Source of the DNA: Ruminococcus sp. | Lineage (GTDB): Bacteria; Bacillota; Clostridia; Oscillospirales; Ruminococcaceae | Direction of reading: 5' to 3' | NCBI RefSeq assembly: GCF_017464355.1 | Contig: NZ_JAFUAG010000004.1 | Coordinates: forward strand, 62,001-126,000 | Length of the DNA: 64,000 nucleotides | Made by a program: the position numbers and the translations under genes | In this document: piece after piece, positions 16,959 to 25,379 of the stretch | Layout of the letters: the number at the start of each line of letters is the position of its first letter | Numbering within the stretch: position 1 is the stretch's first letter | The notes under the pieces: model-generated | What the model saw: only the letters and a program-made list of their open reading frames with translations | Told to the model about the DNA's origin: nothing | Databases searched by the model: none

Positions 16959-18227
16959 TTATTTTTCAAGATATTTGTCCATTATTCCTGTGAAATCAAA
17001 GGTCGCAAAATAATCAGCGGGAGTTTCGGCACGTCTTATCAGCTGAACATCGCCGTCCTCCTTGAGAAGCAGTTCAGCGGAACGCAGCTTGCCGTTATAG
17101 TTGTAGCCCATGGAGAAGCCGTGAGCGCCCGTGTCGTGTATGCAAAGGATATCGCCTTTCTCCAGCTCGGGCAGCATACGGTCGATGGCAAACTTATCGT
17201 TGTTCTCGCAGAGGCCGCCTGTAACATCATACATATGGTCGCAGGGCTTATCCTCCTTGCCGAGGACAGTGATGTGGTGGTAAGCGCCGTACATGGCAGG
17301 CCTCATGAGGTTGCAGGCACAAGCGTCAACACCTGCGTATTCCTTATAGGTGTGCTTGAAGTGCTTTACCGTGGTGATGAGGTGGCCGTAGGGCGCCAGC
17401 ATATATCTGCCAAGCTCGGTGAAAATGGCAACATCACCGAGTCCGGCGGGAACAAGTATCTCATCAAAGGCCTTGTGAACGCCCTCGCCTATAGCGAATA
17501 TATCATTCTGAGGTTTGTCGGGTTCATAAGCTATACCTACACCGCCCGAAAGGTTGATGAATTTGAACTGCACGCCTGTCTTCTCCTTGATCTCGACAGC
17601 CAGTTCAAACAGTATGCGTGCAAGCTTAGGGTAATACTCATTGGTAACAGTGTTTGAAGCCAGGAAAGCGTGTATACCGAAGTACTTAGCGCCTTTCTCT
17701 TTCAGCAGCTTAAAACCCTCGATTATCTGGTCATGGGTGAAGCCGTACTTTGCGTCACCGGGGTTATCCATTATCTTGGTGGCAATGGAGAACTTTCCGC
17801 CGGGGTTGTAGCGGCAGCAGATAGTCTCGGGGATACCGCAGAGCTCATCAAGATACTCGATGTGGGTAAAGTCATCAAGATTTATGTAAGCGCCAAGCTC
17901 ACGGGCTTTCAGGTAATCCTCAGCAGGGGTAACGTTGGAGGAGAACATGATATCCTCGCCCTTGAAACCGCAGCATTCGCTCATCATAAGTTCTGTCAGT
18001 GAAGAGCAGTCAACACCGCAGCCTTCCTCCTGCAGTATCTTAAGTATATAGGGATTAGGGGTAGCCTTTACCGCGAAATACTCCTTATAACCCTTGTTCC
18101 AGCTGAAAGCCTTGTTAAGGTTCCTTGCATTTTCGCGTATGCCCTTTTCGTCATAAATATGGAAAGGTGTGGGATAAGCCTTGATTATCTCCTCAGCCTT
18201 TTCTTTGGTGATAAATGGTTTCTTCAT
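16959..18227 (-). CDS. lysA: Diaminopimelate decarboxylase
   Basis: PLP-dependent decarboxylation of meso-diaminopimelate to L-lysine, the last step of lysine synthesis. The PLP-lysine motif is EYFAVKATPNPYILK (Lys about residue 54); GVDCSSLTELMM, the glycine-rich NLSGGVGIAY and the active-site Cys region GGLCENNDKFA are also present. 422 aa, family length. AAAGGA lies 8-10 nt before the ATG. It has its own promoter at 18268-18296. No lysine riboswitch is recognisable in the short leader, about 35 nt. Confidence 0.93.
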   Translation of the reverse strand: MKKPFITKEKAEEIIKAYPTPFHIYDEKGIRENARNLNKAFSWNKGYKEYFAVKATPNPYILKILQEEGCGVDCSSLTELMMSECCGFKGEDIMFSSNVTPAEDYLKARELGAYINLDDFTHIEYLDELCGIPETICCRYNPGGKFSIATKIMDNPGDAKYGFTHDQIIEGFKLLKEKGAKYFGIHAFLASNTVTNEYYPKLARILFELAVEIKEKTGVQFKFINLSGGVGIAYEPDKPQNDIFAIGEGVHKAFDEILVPAGLGDVAIFTELGRYMLAPYGHLITTVKHFKHTYKEYAGVDACACNLMRPAMYGAYHHITVLGKEDKPCDHMYDVTGGLCENNDKFAIDRMLPELEKGDILCIHDTGAHGFSMGYNYNGKLRSAELLLKEDGDVQLIRRAETPADYFATFDFTGIMDKYLEK

Positions 18228-18267
18228 ATTTCATCGTCCTTTGCTGTAAAATTCAAATTACCACTAT

Positions 18268-18296
18268 ATGATAACATTTTTTTACGGATAAGTCAA
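18268..18296 (-). promoter_or_regulatory. Sigma-A promoter of lysA
   Basis: TTGACT and TATCAT are separated by 17 bp on the minus strand, 41 bp before the lysA ATG. Confidence 0.78.
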
Positions 18297-18449
18297 GTGT
18301 ATATGCAGACTTTCCCCCACGTTCCTGCATATTTCTCTAATTTGTGAGGTAGTTATGAAAAGGGCTCTCAGGCTTGAGGTTTGTAAAAAGCATACCGGGA
18401 GTGAGTTCAGGTAAAGATTTTAAAAATGTCTTAATTTTGTTAAATCGTC

Positions 18450-18478
18450 TTGCAAATATCTCTTAACAGTGCTATAAT
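18450..18478 (+). promoter_or_regulatory. Sigma-A promoter of the DUF951-prfA unit
   Basis: TTGCAA and a perfect TATAAT lie 17 bp apart, 60 bp before the DUF951 ATG. The rest of the 310-bp gap 18228-18537 holds the lysA promoter, an 8-bp inverted repeat (18301-18308 with 18325-18332), this promoter and the palindrome at 18492-18510. Confidence 0.78.
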
Positions 18479-18491
18479 AAAATAGTATGTT

Positions 18492-18510
18492 GATGTATGC
18501 AGCATACATC
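18492..18510. promoter_or_regulatory. 19-bp perfect palindrome at about +7 to +25, operator-like
   Basis: GATGTATGCAGCATACATC has two 9-bp arms around a single central A. It sits just downstream of the TATAAT at 18473-18478 and upstream of the ribosome binding site of the DUF951 gene. The position suits a repressor operator. No regulator gene is adjacent, so the ligand and protein are unknown. Confidence 0.5.
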
Positions 18511-18537
18511 TCTGAAAACGAAAGGACGGTGGAGCGA

Positions 18538-18726
18538 ATGGACATCATCAAGGGCGACAGGCTTGTTATGAAGAAAAAGCACCCCTGCGGCAGCAATGAG
18601 ATGCTGGTGCTGCGCTCGGGTATGGATTTCAAGCTTCGCTGTGCAGGCTGCGGACGGGAGTTCATGATACCCAGAAGCAAGGCTGAAAAAAACGTTAAAA
18701 ATGTTATCCGTGAAGCGGAGCCTTAG
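18538..18726 (+). CDS. DUF951-family small zinc-ribbon protein
   Basis: A 62-aa protein of the DUF951 family with MDIIKGDRLVMKKKHPCGSN, then FKLRCAGCGREFMIPRSKAE. The Cys of HPCG and the C-x2-C pair are the likely zinc ligands. A role in nucleic-acid binding is suggested by the fold but not shown. In Firmicutes it often accompanies ychF or parB genes. Here it precedes prfA by 75 bp, and no terminator separates them, so prfA may share its promoter. GGTGGAG precedes the ATG. Confidence 0.88.
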   Translation: MDIIKGDRLVMKKKHPCGSNEMLVLRSGMDFKLRCAGCGREFMIPRSKAEKNVKNVIREAEP

Positions 18727-18801
18727 CAGAGCAAAAAGCTAAAGTCTAAATACGAAGAAATAACGATATGAATTCAAAACGGATAATAAGGAGAAATATC
18801 A

Positions 18802-19881
18802 ATGTTTGATAAATTAAGAACACTTGAAGATAAATTCAATGAGATAAACGAAAGGCTCATGCAGCCTGAGGTAGTCAATGATTCCAAGCTTTACACCGAG
18901 CTTATGATAGAGTACAGAAATCTTGAACCGATAGTTGAGAAGCTTCGTGAATACGACCAGGCTAAGGCTGAGTTTGATGAAGCTGTGGAAATGTCCGAAG
19001 ATGCAGACCTTGACAAGGACATGAAAGAAATGGTGCAGGAGCAGTACAACGAGTCCAAGGAAGCCATGACAAGGCTGGAGGGTGAGCTTAAGATACTTCT
19101 GCTGCCCAAGGACCCCAATGATGACAAGAACGTCATAGTTGAGATAAGAGGCGGCGCAGGCGGAGAAGAAGCCGCACTGTTCGCTAATTCCCTTTACCGT
19201 ATGTATACCATGTATGCTGCCCAGAAAAACTGGCAGATCGAGGTAATGAGCGCCAATGAAACAGAGCTTGGCGGTTACAAGGAGATCACCTTTACAGTAT
19301 CGGGACAGGGGGCTTATTCAAGGCTGAAATACGAAAGCGGTGTACACCGTGTTCAGCGTGTGCCTGAGACCGAGAGTCAGGGGCGTGTACATACTTCAAC
19401 CGTAACAGTTGCGGTGCTTCCCGAGGCGGAAGATGTTGAACTGGAGATAAATGAGGAGAAGGAAATAAAAATGGAAGTTTTCCGTTCCTCGGGTGCAGGC
19501 GGTCAGCACATAAACAAGACCTCCTCGGCGGTAAGACTTATACACATACCCACAGGCACTGTTGTGGAATGCCAGAATGAGCGTTCACAGTTCCAGAACA
19601 GGGAGAAAGCCCTGAAAATGCTGAAAGCCAAGCTGCTTGACGAAAAGGTCAGGGCGCAGGAAAATGAGATAGCCTCCAACAGGCGTTCACAGGTGGGCAC
19701 AGGCGACCGTTCGGAGAAGATAAGGACTTACAACTTCCCTGAGAGCCGTATATCCGACCACCGCATAAAGCTTACTCTCTATAAGCTGGAGCAGATACTC
19801 AACGGCAACCTCGATGAAGTTATAGATGCCCTTGCCACAGCTGACCAGGCTGCAAAGCTGGCAGCACAGGAGGAAGAATGA
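18802..19881 (+). CDS. prfA: Peptide chain release factor 1
   Basis: RF1 ends translation at UAA and UAG. The peptidyl-hydrolysis motif SSGAGGQHINKTSSAVRL contains GGQ, and the codon-recognition PxT motif occurs as RVPETESQGRVHTS. 359 aa, standard. AAGGAG lies before the ATG. It is followed 9 bp later by a nucleotidyltransferase-like gene and then the Sua5-type gene. In many Firmicutes prfA, prmC and sua5 are close; prmC is not present here. Confidence 0.96.
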   Translation: MFDKLRTLEDKFNEINERLMQPEVVNDSKLYTELMIEYRNLEPIVEKLREYDQAKAEFDEAVEMSEDADLDKDMKEMVQEQYNESKEAMTRLEGELKILLLPKDPNDDKNVIVEIRGGAGGEEAALFANSLYRMYTMYAAQKNWQIEVMSANETELGGYKEITFTVSGQGAYSRLKYESGVHRVQRVPETESQGRVHTSTVTVAVLPEAEDVELEINEEKEIKMEVFRSSGAGGQHINKTSSAVRLIHIPTGTVVECQNERSQFQNREKALKMLKAKLLDEKVRAQENEIASNRRSQVGTGDRSEKIRTYNFPESRISDHRIKLTLYKLEQILNGNLDEVIDALATADQAAKLAAQEEE

Positions 19882-19890
19882 TCATCTGCT

Positions 19891-20658
19891 ATGGAAAGAT
19901 ATAAGCAGCTGCTCGACGCTTTCGTACATGAAAGCAAAGACATCTTAGGCGGTGAACTTACGGGGATATATCTTCACGGTTCAGCGGCTATGGGCTGTTT
20001 TGCACCCGATAAGAGCGACCTTGATATTCTTATCGTTGTCAAAGGAAAACTCAGCGATGAGGTAAAAAAGCGATACATGGAAATGGTCGTGAGGCTCAAT
20101 GAGAAAGCCCCTGCAAAAGGGATAGAGATGAGCATTGTCACAGAAAATGTGTGCAGGCCTTTTGTTTATCCCACTCCCTTTGAGCTGCATTTCTCTGCGG
20201 CACATCTTGAATGGTACAGAAATGCCCCTGATGACTATATCAGGAAAATGAACGGCAAGGATAAAGACCTTGCTGCTCATGTAACGATAACTAAAGCCCG
20301 TGGAAAGACCCTTTTCGGCAAACCGATAGATGAGGTCTTCGGCGAAGTGGGAAAGGGCTTCTACTTTGACAGTATATGGTGTGACGTCGAAAATGCAGAA
20401 GACGATATTCTGCGGGAACCTGTGTACATTATTCTCAATCTGGCAAGAGTGCTTGCCTTTGCTAAGGACGGGCTGATACTTTCCAAGAGTGAAGGCGGCT
20501 GCTGGGGCAGGAAAAATCTGCCCGATAGATTTCATGTACTTCTCAGCGATGCTATGGCAGAATATGAAAGCGGGAAGACTTCCTGCTATGACAGAGAATT
20601 ATCCGAAAGTTACGCAGGCTTCATGCTTGACGAAATAAGGAAGTATAAAAATGTTTGA
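19891..20658 (+). CDS. Aminoglycoside nucleotidyltransferase-like protein (AadA/ANT(9) type)
   Basis: A 255-aa protein with the nucleotidyltransferase fold motif GSAAMGCFAPDKSDLDILI (Gly30-Ser31, Asp43 and Asp45 as metal ligands), followed by an AadA-type C-terminal domain including PTPFELHFS, ARGKTLFGKPI and REPVYIILNLARVLAF. ANT(3'')/ANT(9) enzymes adenylylate streptomycin or spectinomycin. Whether this chromosomal copy confers resistance or modifies another metabolite is unknown. Base use matches its neighbours and no mobile element is near, which argues for a resident gene. It overlaps the next start by 8 bp. Confidence 0.8.
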   Translation: MERYKQLLDAFVHESKDILGGELTGIYLHGSAAMGCFAPDKSDLDILIVVKGKLSDEVKKRYMEMVVRLNEKAPAKGIEMSIVTENVCRPFVYPTPFELHFSAAHLEWYRNAPDDYIRKMNGKDKDLAAHVTITKARGKTLFGKPIDEVFGEVGKGFYFDSIWCDVENAEDDILREPVYIILNLARVLAFAKDGLILSKSEGGCWGRKNLPDRFHVLLSDAMAEYESGKTSCYDRELSESYAGFMLDEIRKYKNV

Positions 20659-21667
20659 AACTAAGATACTGGGTACCGATGAAAAGTCGGTAAGGCTGGC
20701 GGCTGAGCTGATCAAGTCGGGTGAGGTCGTTGGCATACCTACCGAAACAGTTTACGGACTTGGCGCTGATGCCTTTGATGAGGCTGCTGTGCGCAAGATA
20801 TTTGCGGCCAAGGGCAGACCTGCGGATAACCCGCTTATAGTCCATGTAAGCGCCTTTGATGAGATAGCGCCACTTGTTATTGAGATACCTGAGCTTGCAA
20901 AAAAATGCGCAGAAAAGTTCTGGCCCGGGCCCCTGACCATGATAATGCCAAAATCTAACAGGATACCCCTTGTCACAAGCGGCGGACTTGATACCGTGGG
21001 GATAAGAATGCCCTCAAATTCAACCGCGAGGGCTGTGATAAGAGAAAGCGGCTGTCCCATAGCGGCACCGTCGGCTAACCTTTCGGGAAGCCCCTCACCT
21101 ACTACAGCACAGCACGTTTTCGCGGACATGAACGGCCGCATACCCGCCATTGTTGACGGCGGCGCCTGCGGTGTGGGTGTGGAAAGCACGGTCATCTCCT
21201 TTGAGGGTGATGGTATAAGACTTCTCCGCCCCGGGTTCATCTCGGTGGAAGACCTGAAAGAAGTGACCGAAAACGTCATGGTGGACAAAGGTGTTCTGGA
21301 AATGCTGGGCAATGATGTGAAGGTCAGCAGCCCGGGCATGAAGTACAAGCACTATGCCCCAAAGGCCGAGGTAACTATAGTTGACGGCAGCAGTATGCAG
21401 TTCAATGAATTCTGCAAGGCCAATGCCGATGAAAGCGACACCCTCATGGTATTTACCGAGGCTGATGCAGAGGGACTTTATAACCGAAAGATAGTTCTTG
21501 GGGCAAGCGACGAGGAACAGGCACAGCACCTCTTTGATGCGCTGAGGGAACTTGATGTTATGGGTGCAGAAAAGGTCTATGCTAGATGCCCCCGCAAAAC
21601 GGGAGTTGGTCTGGCTGTATATAACCGACTGCTTCGTGCGGCGGCTTTCAGGGTGATACATATATGA
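20651..21667 (+). CDS. ywlC: L-threonylcarbamoyladenylate synthase (Sua5 type)
   Basis: Makes threonylcarbamoyl-AMP from threonine, bicarbonate and ATP for tRNA t6A modification. The YrdC domain covers about residues 10-200 with VVGIPTETVYGLGADAF, KGRPADNPLIVH, WPGPLTMIM and APSANLSGSPSPTTAQHV. A C-terminal Sua5 domain starts after a linker with SPGMKYKHYAPKAEV. 338 aa, the Sua5 length. It overlaps genes on both sides (8 bp, and ATGA with coaE). A TsaD-family protein is encoded at 3.1 kb but looks like the paralogue, not the t6A enzyme. Confidence 0.92.
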   Translation: MFETKILGTDEKSVRLAAELIKSGEVVGIPTETVYGLGADAFDEAAVRKIFAAKGRPADNPLIVHVSAFDEIAPLVIEIPELAKKCAEKFWPGPLTMIMPKSNRIPLVTSGGLDTVGIRMPSNSTARAVIRESGCPIAAPSANLSGSPSPTTAQHVFADMNGRIPAIVDGGACGVGVESTVISFEGDGIRLLRPGFISVEDLKEVTENVMVDKGVLEMLGNDVKVSSPGMKYKHYAPKAEVTIVDGSSMQFNEFCKANADESDTLMVFTEADAEGLYNRKIVLGASDEEQAQHLFDALRELDVMGAEKVYARCPRKTGVGLAVYNRLLRAAAFRVIHI

Positions 21668-22278
21668 GCAGGATAGTTGGTCTGACAGGACAAAGCGGTG
21701 CAGGCAAGACCCTTGTTTCCGCCATATTTGAGCGTGAGGGCTTTGGTATAATAAACTGCGACTATGTGGCAAGAGAAGTCACCGAGGCAGGCAGTGAATG
21801 CAACAAAGAACTGGCCATGCACTTCCCTACCTGCTTCGATGAAGAACTTATACTGGACAGACAGGCTTTAGGTCAGATAGTTTTCAGTGACAGAGAAAAG
21901 CTTGATCTGCTAAACAGCATTATTTTCAGGTATATCTGTGAGCTTATCGACAAAAAAATCGAAGAACTCGGTTTATCCTATGAATACATACTGCTGGACG
22001 CGCCTACGCTTTTTGAAGCAGGGGCTGACAGCAAATGCGATGTCATCGTGGCTGTGACCGCCGATGAGAATATCAGGCTGGGCAGGATAACCGAGCGTGA
22101 CAGCATAAGCTCCGAGCAGGCGCTGAAACGCTTTGCTTCACAGCACAGCAGTGAGTTTTTCAAGACAAACAGTGACTATGTGATAAACAACGAGGGTACT
22201 CGGGAAGACACAGAGAAACAGGTCATGATAGTAATAAATAAGATAAAGGACGATAAAATTGGCGGCAGCAAAAGGTAA
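21664..22278 (+). CDS. coaE: Dephospho-CoA kinase
   Basis: Phosphorylates dephospho-CoA in the last step of coenzyme A synthesis. The P-loop is GQSGAGKT (residues 9-16), followed by INCDYVAREV with the conserved Asp, DAPTLFEAG, and the lid region RLGRITERDSISSEQALKRFASQ. The family's usual PLLFE is here PTLFE. 204 aa, full length. The start overlaps the ywlC stop (ATGA) and the stop overlaps the next gene by 20 bp. Confidence 0.93.
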   Translation: MSRIVGLTGQSGAGKTLVSAIFEREGFGIINCDYVAREVTEAGSECNKELAMHFPTCFDEELILDRQALGQIVFSDREKLDLLNSIIFRYICELIDKKIEELGLSYEYILLDAPTLFEAGADSKCDVIVAVTADENIRLGRITERDSISSEQALKRFASQHSSEFFKTNSDYVINNEGTREDTEKQVMIVINKIKDDKIGGSKR

Positions 22279-22963
22279 TACAAGAAGAAAGAAAAAAGGC
22301 GGTCCCTCTGCGGGCAATATGATAGCTGTATTGTTTGGTATCGCAGCGGCTTTCGGGATACTGTTGTTTACGGTCTTCCTGCTTAAGCGCGGTATCAGCG
22401 ACGGGCTGAAAGAGGTCAAGAATAAGACCGAGGAATATGTGCCCAACGGCTTTACATACCCTACCGAATATGAGGAATATGTTATAAAATACAGCGAGGA
22501 ATTTGATGTTGACCCTGTGCTGGTCTTCTCGGTCATAAAAGTCGAGAGCAACTTTCAGCCGAATGCGACTTCCAGTGTAGGCGCAAGAGGGCTCATGCAG
22601 CTTATGGAAGATGCTTACGACTGGGTCAAGTTCAGGCTGGACGACGACAGCGAAAGCTATGATGACATGTATGACCCCGAAACTAACATAAGGTACGGCG
22701 CTTACTACCTCAGCTTTCTGATGGAGAGATATGATAATTCCATTGACCTGACAGCTGCAGCTTATCACTGCGGCATGGGTCAGGTGGACAGCTGGCTGGA
22801 GGACGGTACTATCAGCGCAGAGAATTTTGACGTTGGTGATATCCCACCCGAGAATGACCAGACATCGCACTATGTAAACAAGATCAACGATGCATACTCG
22901 GCTTACAAAAAGATTCTTTCCGAAAATAAAATGGATAGTCTTTATGAAGAAGCTGAAGAATGA
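22259..22963 (+). CDS. Membrane-anchored lytic transglycosylase (SLT domain)
   Basis: Cleaves peptidoglycan glycan strands to 1,6-anhydro products. The 234-aa protein has a basic N-terminus (MAAAKGNTRRKKKG), one membrane helix (NMIAVLFGIAAAFGILLFTV) and an outer SLT domain with the catalytic Glu in FSVIKVESNFQP, then VGARGLMQLM, NIRYGAYYLSFLM and AAAYHCGMGQV. Translation seems to start at TTG 22259, with AAGGA 8 nt upstream inside coaE; no ATG precedes the membrane helix. The M18 gene follows. Confidence 0.9.
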   Translation: MAAAKGNTRRKKKGGPSAGNMIAVLFGIAAAFGILLFTVFLLKRGISDGLKEVKNKTEEYVPNGFTYPTEYEEYVIKYSEEFDVDPVLVFSVIKVESNFQPNATSSVGARGLMQLMEDAYDWVKFRLDDDSESYDDMYDPETNIRYGAYYLSFLMERYDNSIDLTAAAYHCGMGQVDSWLEDGTISAENFDVGDIPPENDQTSHYVNKINDAYSAYKKILSENKMDSLYEEAEE

Positions 22964-22992
22964 TAGATATTATTTTTCAAGGAGGTATTATA

Positions 22993-24405
22993 ATGGCAGA
23001 CAATAAGAAGAAGTCCGCGGCTGAGGAACTGGCTGAAAAGCTGCTCTCAAAGCCCAAAAACGGCATACTGCGGACAGACGACAAGGAGCTTAAGGCTTGC
23101 GATGAGTTCAACGAGGGTTACAAGGATTTCCTGAACACCGCAAAGACCGAGCGTGAGGCGACAGAAGAGATCGTAAAGCAGGCAGAGGCTGCAGGCTTCA
23201 AGCCCTTTGAAAGAGGCAAGAAGTACAAGGCAGGCGATAAGTTCTACTTTGTTAACCGCGGCAAGGCTGTTATACTTACTGTTATGGGCAAGAAGAGCAT
23301 CAGCGAGGGCATCAGGCTTGCAGCAGCCCACATCGACTCACCCAGACTTGACATGAAGCAGAACCCTCTCTATGAGGACAAGGAGATAGCTTACTTCAAG
23401 ACCCACTATTACGGCGGTATCAAGAAGTATCAGTGGCCTACCGTGCCCCTTTCTCTCCATGGTGTTATCATCAAGGCTGACGGCAGCAGCGTAAAGGTAC
23501 GCATAGGCGAAGACGAGGGCGACCCTGTTTTCTGCATAAGCGATATTCTTCCTCATCTGGCTGAGTCCCAGTACAAGAGGCCTGCACCCAAGCTCATAAC
23601 AGGCGAGGAGCTGAACATCATAGTTGGTTCAAGGCCTTTCAAGGACGACAAGATATCAAACAAGGTAAAGCTGAACATCATGGCTATACTTAACGAGAAG
23701 TACGGTATTGTTGAAGATGATTTTGTTTCCGCTGAACTGGAAGCGGTTCCCGCATTCAAGGCTGTTGATGTCGGCTTTGACAGAAGCCTGGTAGGCTCCT
23801 ACGGTCAGGACGACAGAGTTTGCGCTTACACAGCTCTGCAGGCCACACTTCAGCTGAAAAAGCCTGAGTACACCTGCATGACAGTTCTCACCGACAAGGA
23901 AGAAACAGGCAGCGACGGCAACACAGGCCTGAACAGCTCTTATCTGCCTTACTTCATCAATGACCTGGCTGAGGTATACGGTGTTAACGGCTACAATGTA
24001 ATGAGCAAGTCCGAGTGCCTGTCTGCTGACGTTAATGCAGCTGTAGACCCCACTTTCATCGAGCCTTTCGAGGTACGCAACTGCTCACAGCTGAACTACG
24101 GTGTAGTTGCCACAAAGTTCACAGGAGCCAGGGGCAAGTCGGGCACATCTGACGCTTCTGCTGAATTTGTCGGCAGGATCAGGAACCTGTTCGACAAGAA
24201 CGGCATCATCTGGCAGACAGGTGAACTTGGCAAGGTCGATGCAGGCGGCGGCGGAACTGTAGCACAGTTCATCGCAAACCTGGACTTCGATGTTATCGAC
24301 GTTGGTGTTTCGGTGCTTTCCATGCACGCACCTTTCGAGATAACATCAAAGCTTGACAACTACATGGCTTACAAGGCATTCAAGGTATTCTTTGAGGACA
24401 AATAA
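22993..24405 (+). CDS. M18-family aminopeptidase
   Basis: Zinc aminopeptidase of the aspartyl aminopeptidase (M18) family, about 470 aa. The metal ligands and catalytic residues lie in AAHIDSPRLDMK, GQDDRVCAYTAL, TDKEETGSDGN, SADVNAAVDP and VSVLSMHAPFEI, matching the H-D-E-D-H ligand order. No signal peptide, so cytoplasmic. AGGAGG is 8 nt before the ATG at 22993; an in-frame start at 22960 overlaps the previous gene and lacks a site. Likely role is peptide turnover. Followed by a terminator. Confidence 0.93.
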   Translation: MADNKKKSAAEELAEKLLSKPKNGILRTDDKELKACDEFNEGYKDFLNTAKTEREATEEIVKQAEAAGFKPFERGKKYKAGDKFYFVNRGKAVILTVMGKKSISEGIRLAAAHIDSPRLDMKQNPLYEDKEIAYFKTHYYGGIKKYQWPTVPLSLHGVIIKADGSSVKVRIGEDEGDPVFCISDILPHLAESQYKRPAPKLITGEELNIIVGSRPFKDDKISNKVKLNIMAILNEKYGIVEDDFVSAELEAVPAFKAVDVGFDRSLVGSYGQDDRVCAYTALQATLQLKKPEYTCMTVLTDKEETGSDGNTGLNSSYLPYFINDLAEVYGVNGYNVMSKSECLSADVNAAVDPTFIEPFEVRNCSQLNYGVVATKFTGARGKSGTSDASAEFVGRIRNLFDKNGIIWQTGELGKVDAGGGGTVAQFIANLDFDVIDVGVSVLSMHAPFEITSKLDNYMAYKAFKVFFEDK

Positions 24406-24416
24406 ATAAGCTTCAC

Positions 24417-24454
24417 TTCCCTGCTGCGGTGTTCTGCGGCAGGGAACTTTTTTT
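24417..24454 (+). terminator. Intrinsic terminator after the M18 gene
   Basis: Stem TTCCCTGCTGC with GCGGCAGGGAA (one G-U pair), 8-nt loop, then seven T. Confidence 0.9.
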
Positions 24455-24473
24455 ATTTTTGACGTTCATCTTA

Positions 24474-24507
24474 TGCGACATTTTTCTTCTGCCGTCCGAG
24501 GTATAAT
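24474..24507 (+). promoter_or_regulatory. Possible Spo0A-controlled promoter of spoIIGA-sigE
   Basis: A perfect TATAAT (24502-24507) has no proper -35 box at 17 bp. TGCGACA (24474-24480) matches the Spo0A box TTCGACA at 6 of 7 bases and ends 21 bp before the -10. In Bacillus the spoIIG promoter has the same unusual wide spacing and is activated by Spo0A. Assignment is by analogy. Confidence 0.45.
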
Positions 24508-24535
24508 ATATCCATTGAACAAGGGGCGGTGTGGA

Positions 24536-25366
24536 ATGAAGATATATCTTGATGTCCTTATAGTTACAAACTGTATCGTTGAACTTATATACTTACAGAC
24601 CACTGCCCTGCTCACCCACCGCAGACTTACCTCAGGCAGGCTGTGCTCAGCTTGCCTGACAGGAGGTCTGCTTTCATTGCTGATATGCGCCGACGGCGGA
24701 ACTTTCGTTGGGGCGCTCATAATAACCATTGCCAAGCTGATAGGTATCATAATGACCCTGTTCATCGGGATAAAGCCCGAAAGCCCCGGCAGCTTTTTCA
24801 AGACACTGATAGTATATGCTGCTGTCAGGATAGCCTTTGCAGGCATGATGATAATGTACTGGGAGCTTTCAGACAGCAAGCGGATATACGTCCGCAACTA
24901 TACCACCTATTTTGACATCTCACTGCTGAGGCTGTCGGGGGCTGTTATCACGGCCTACCTGCTGCTCAGCATATACAGTTTCATCATAAAACGGCTTCGT
25001 GACAGGCGTACAAAATATGAGGCTGTTTTCAGCTGTGGTGACTATGAAGTTCGTCTGCCTGCGGTGGCAGATACGGGCAACAAGCTTTGCGACAGCTTTA
25101 CGGGGCTGCCTGTGGTCATTTTCTGCTGCAATGAGATGCACCGCCACTATGCGCTTTATGATGCTGAAGCAGGTGCAAGATACGGCTTCAGGCTGACACC
25201 CTATTCGACCATAAACGGCAGCGGCCTGATAGCTGTTACCTCCAAAGGAAGTGTAACTATCACCGATGACAAAGGCAATGTCAGGAAACTGCGCTGCTGT
25301 GCAGGCGTGAAGGAATGCGAGGGTCAGCCAAGCATAGCCATATTTGACCCCGATGTGCTGGAATGA
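24536..25366 (+). CDS. spoIIGA: Sigma-E processing peptidase SpoIIGA
   Basis: Membrane aspartic protease that removes the pro-peptide from pro-sigma-E after asymmetric division. The N-terminal half has about five membrane segments (for example [18 protein letters not shown] and [17 protein letters not shown]). The C-terminal half holds the protease domain with the catalytic motif [11 protein letters not shown] (Asp179). The ATG at 24536 follows GGTGTGG, and the in-frame TTG or ATG candidates upstream lie over the promoter. 276 aa. It sits directly before sigE, its substrate. Confidence 0.93.
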   Translation: MKIYLDVLIVTNCIVELIYLQTTALLTHRRLTSGRLCSACLTGGLLSLLICADGGTFVGALIITIAKLIGIIMTLFIGIKPESPGSFFKTLIVYAAVRIAFAGMMIMYWELSDSKRIYVRNYTTYFDISLLRLSGAVITAYLLLSIYSFIIKRLRDRRTKYEAVFSCGDYEVRLPAVADTGNKLCDSFTGLPVVIFCCNEMHRHYALYDAEAGARYGFRLTPYSTINGSGLIAVTSKGSVTITDDKGNVRKLRCCAGVKECEGQPSIAIFDPDVLE

Positions 25367-25379
25367 AAGGAGAAAGAAA

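Noticed and set aside
16935-17657. 240-codon plus-strand frame opposite lysA
   Set aside because: Mirror frame of a well conserved enzyme; no ribosome site or promoter.
18228-18267. Lysine riboswitch before lysA
   Set aside because: The leader between promoter and ATG is only about 35 nt and holds no structure.
18351-18416. Short plus-strand frame MKRALRLEVCKKH between lysA and DUF951
   Set aside because: Only about 19 codons, ribosome site weak, no promoter or terminator of its own.
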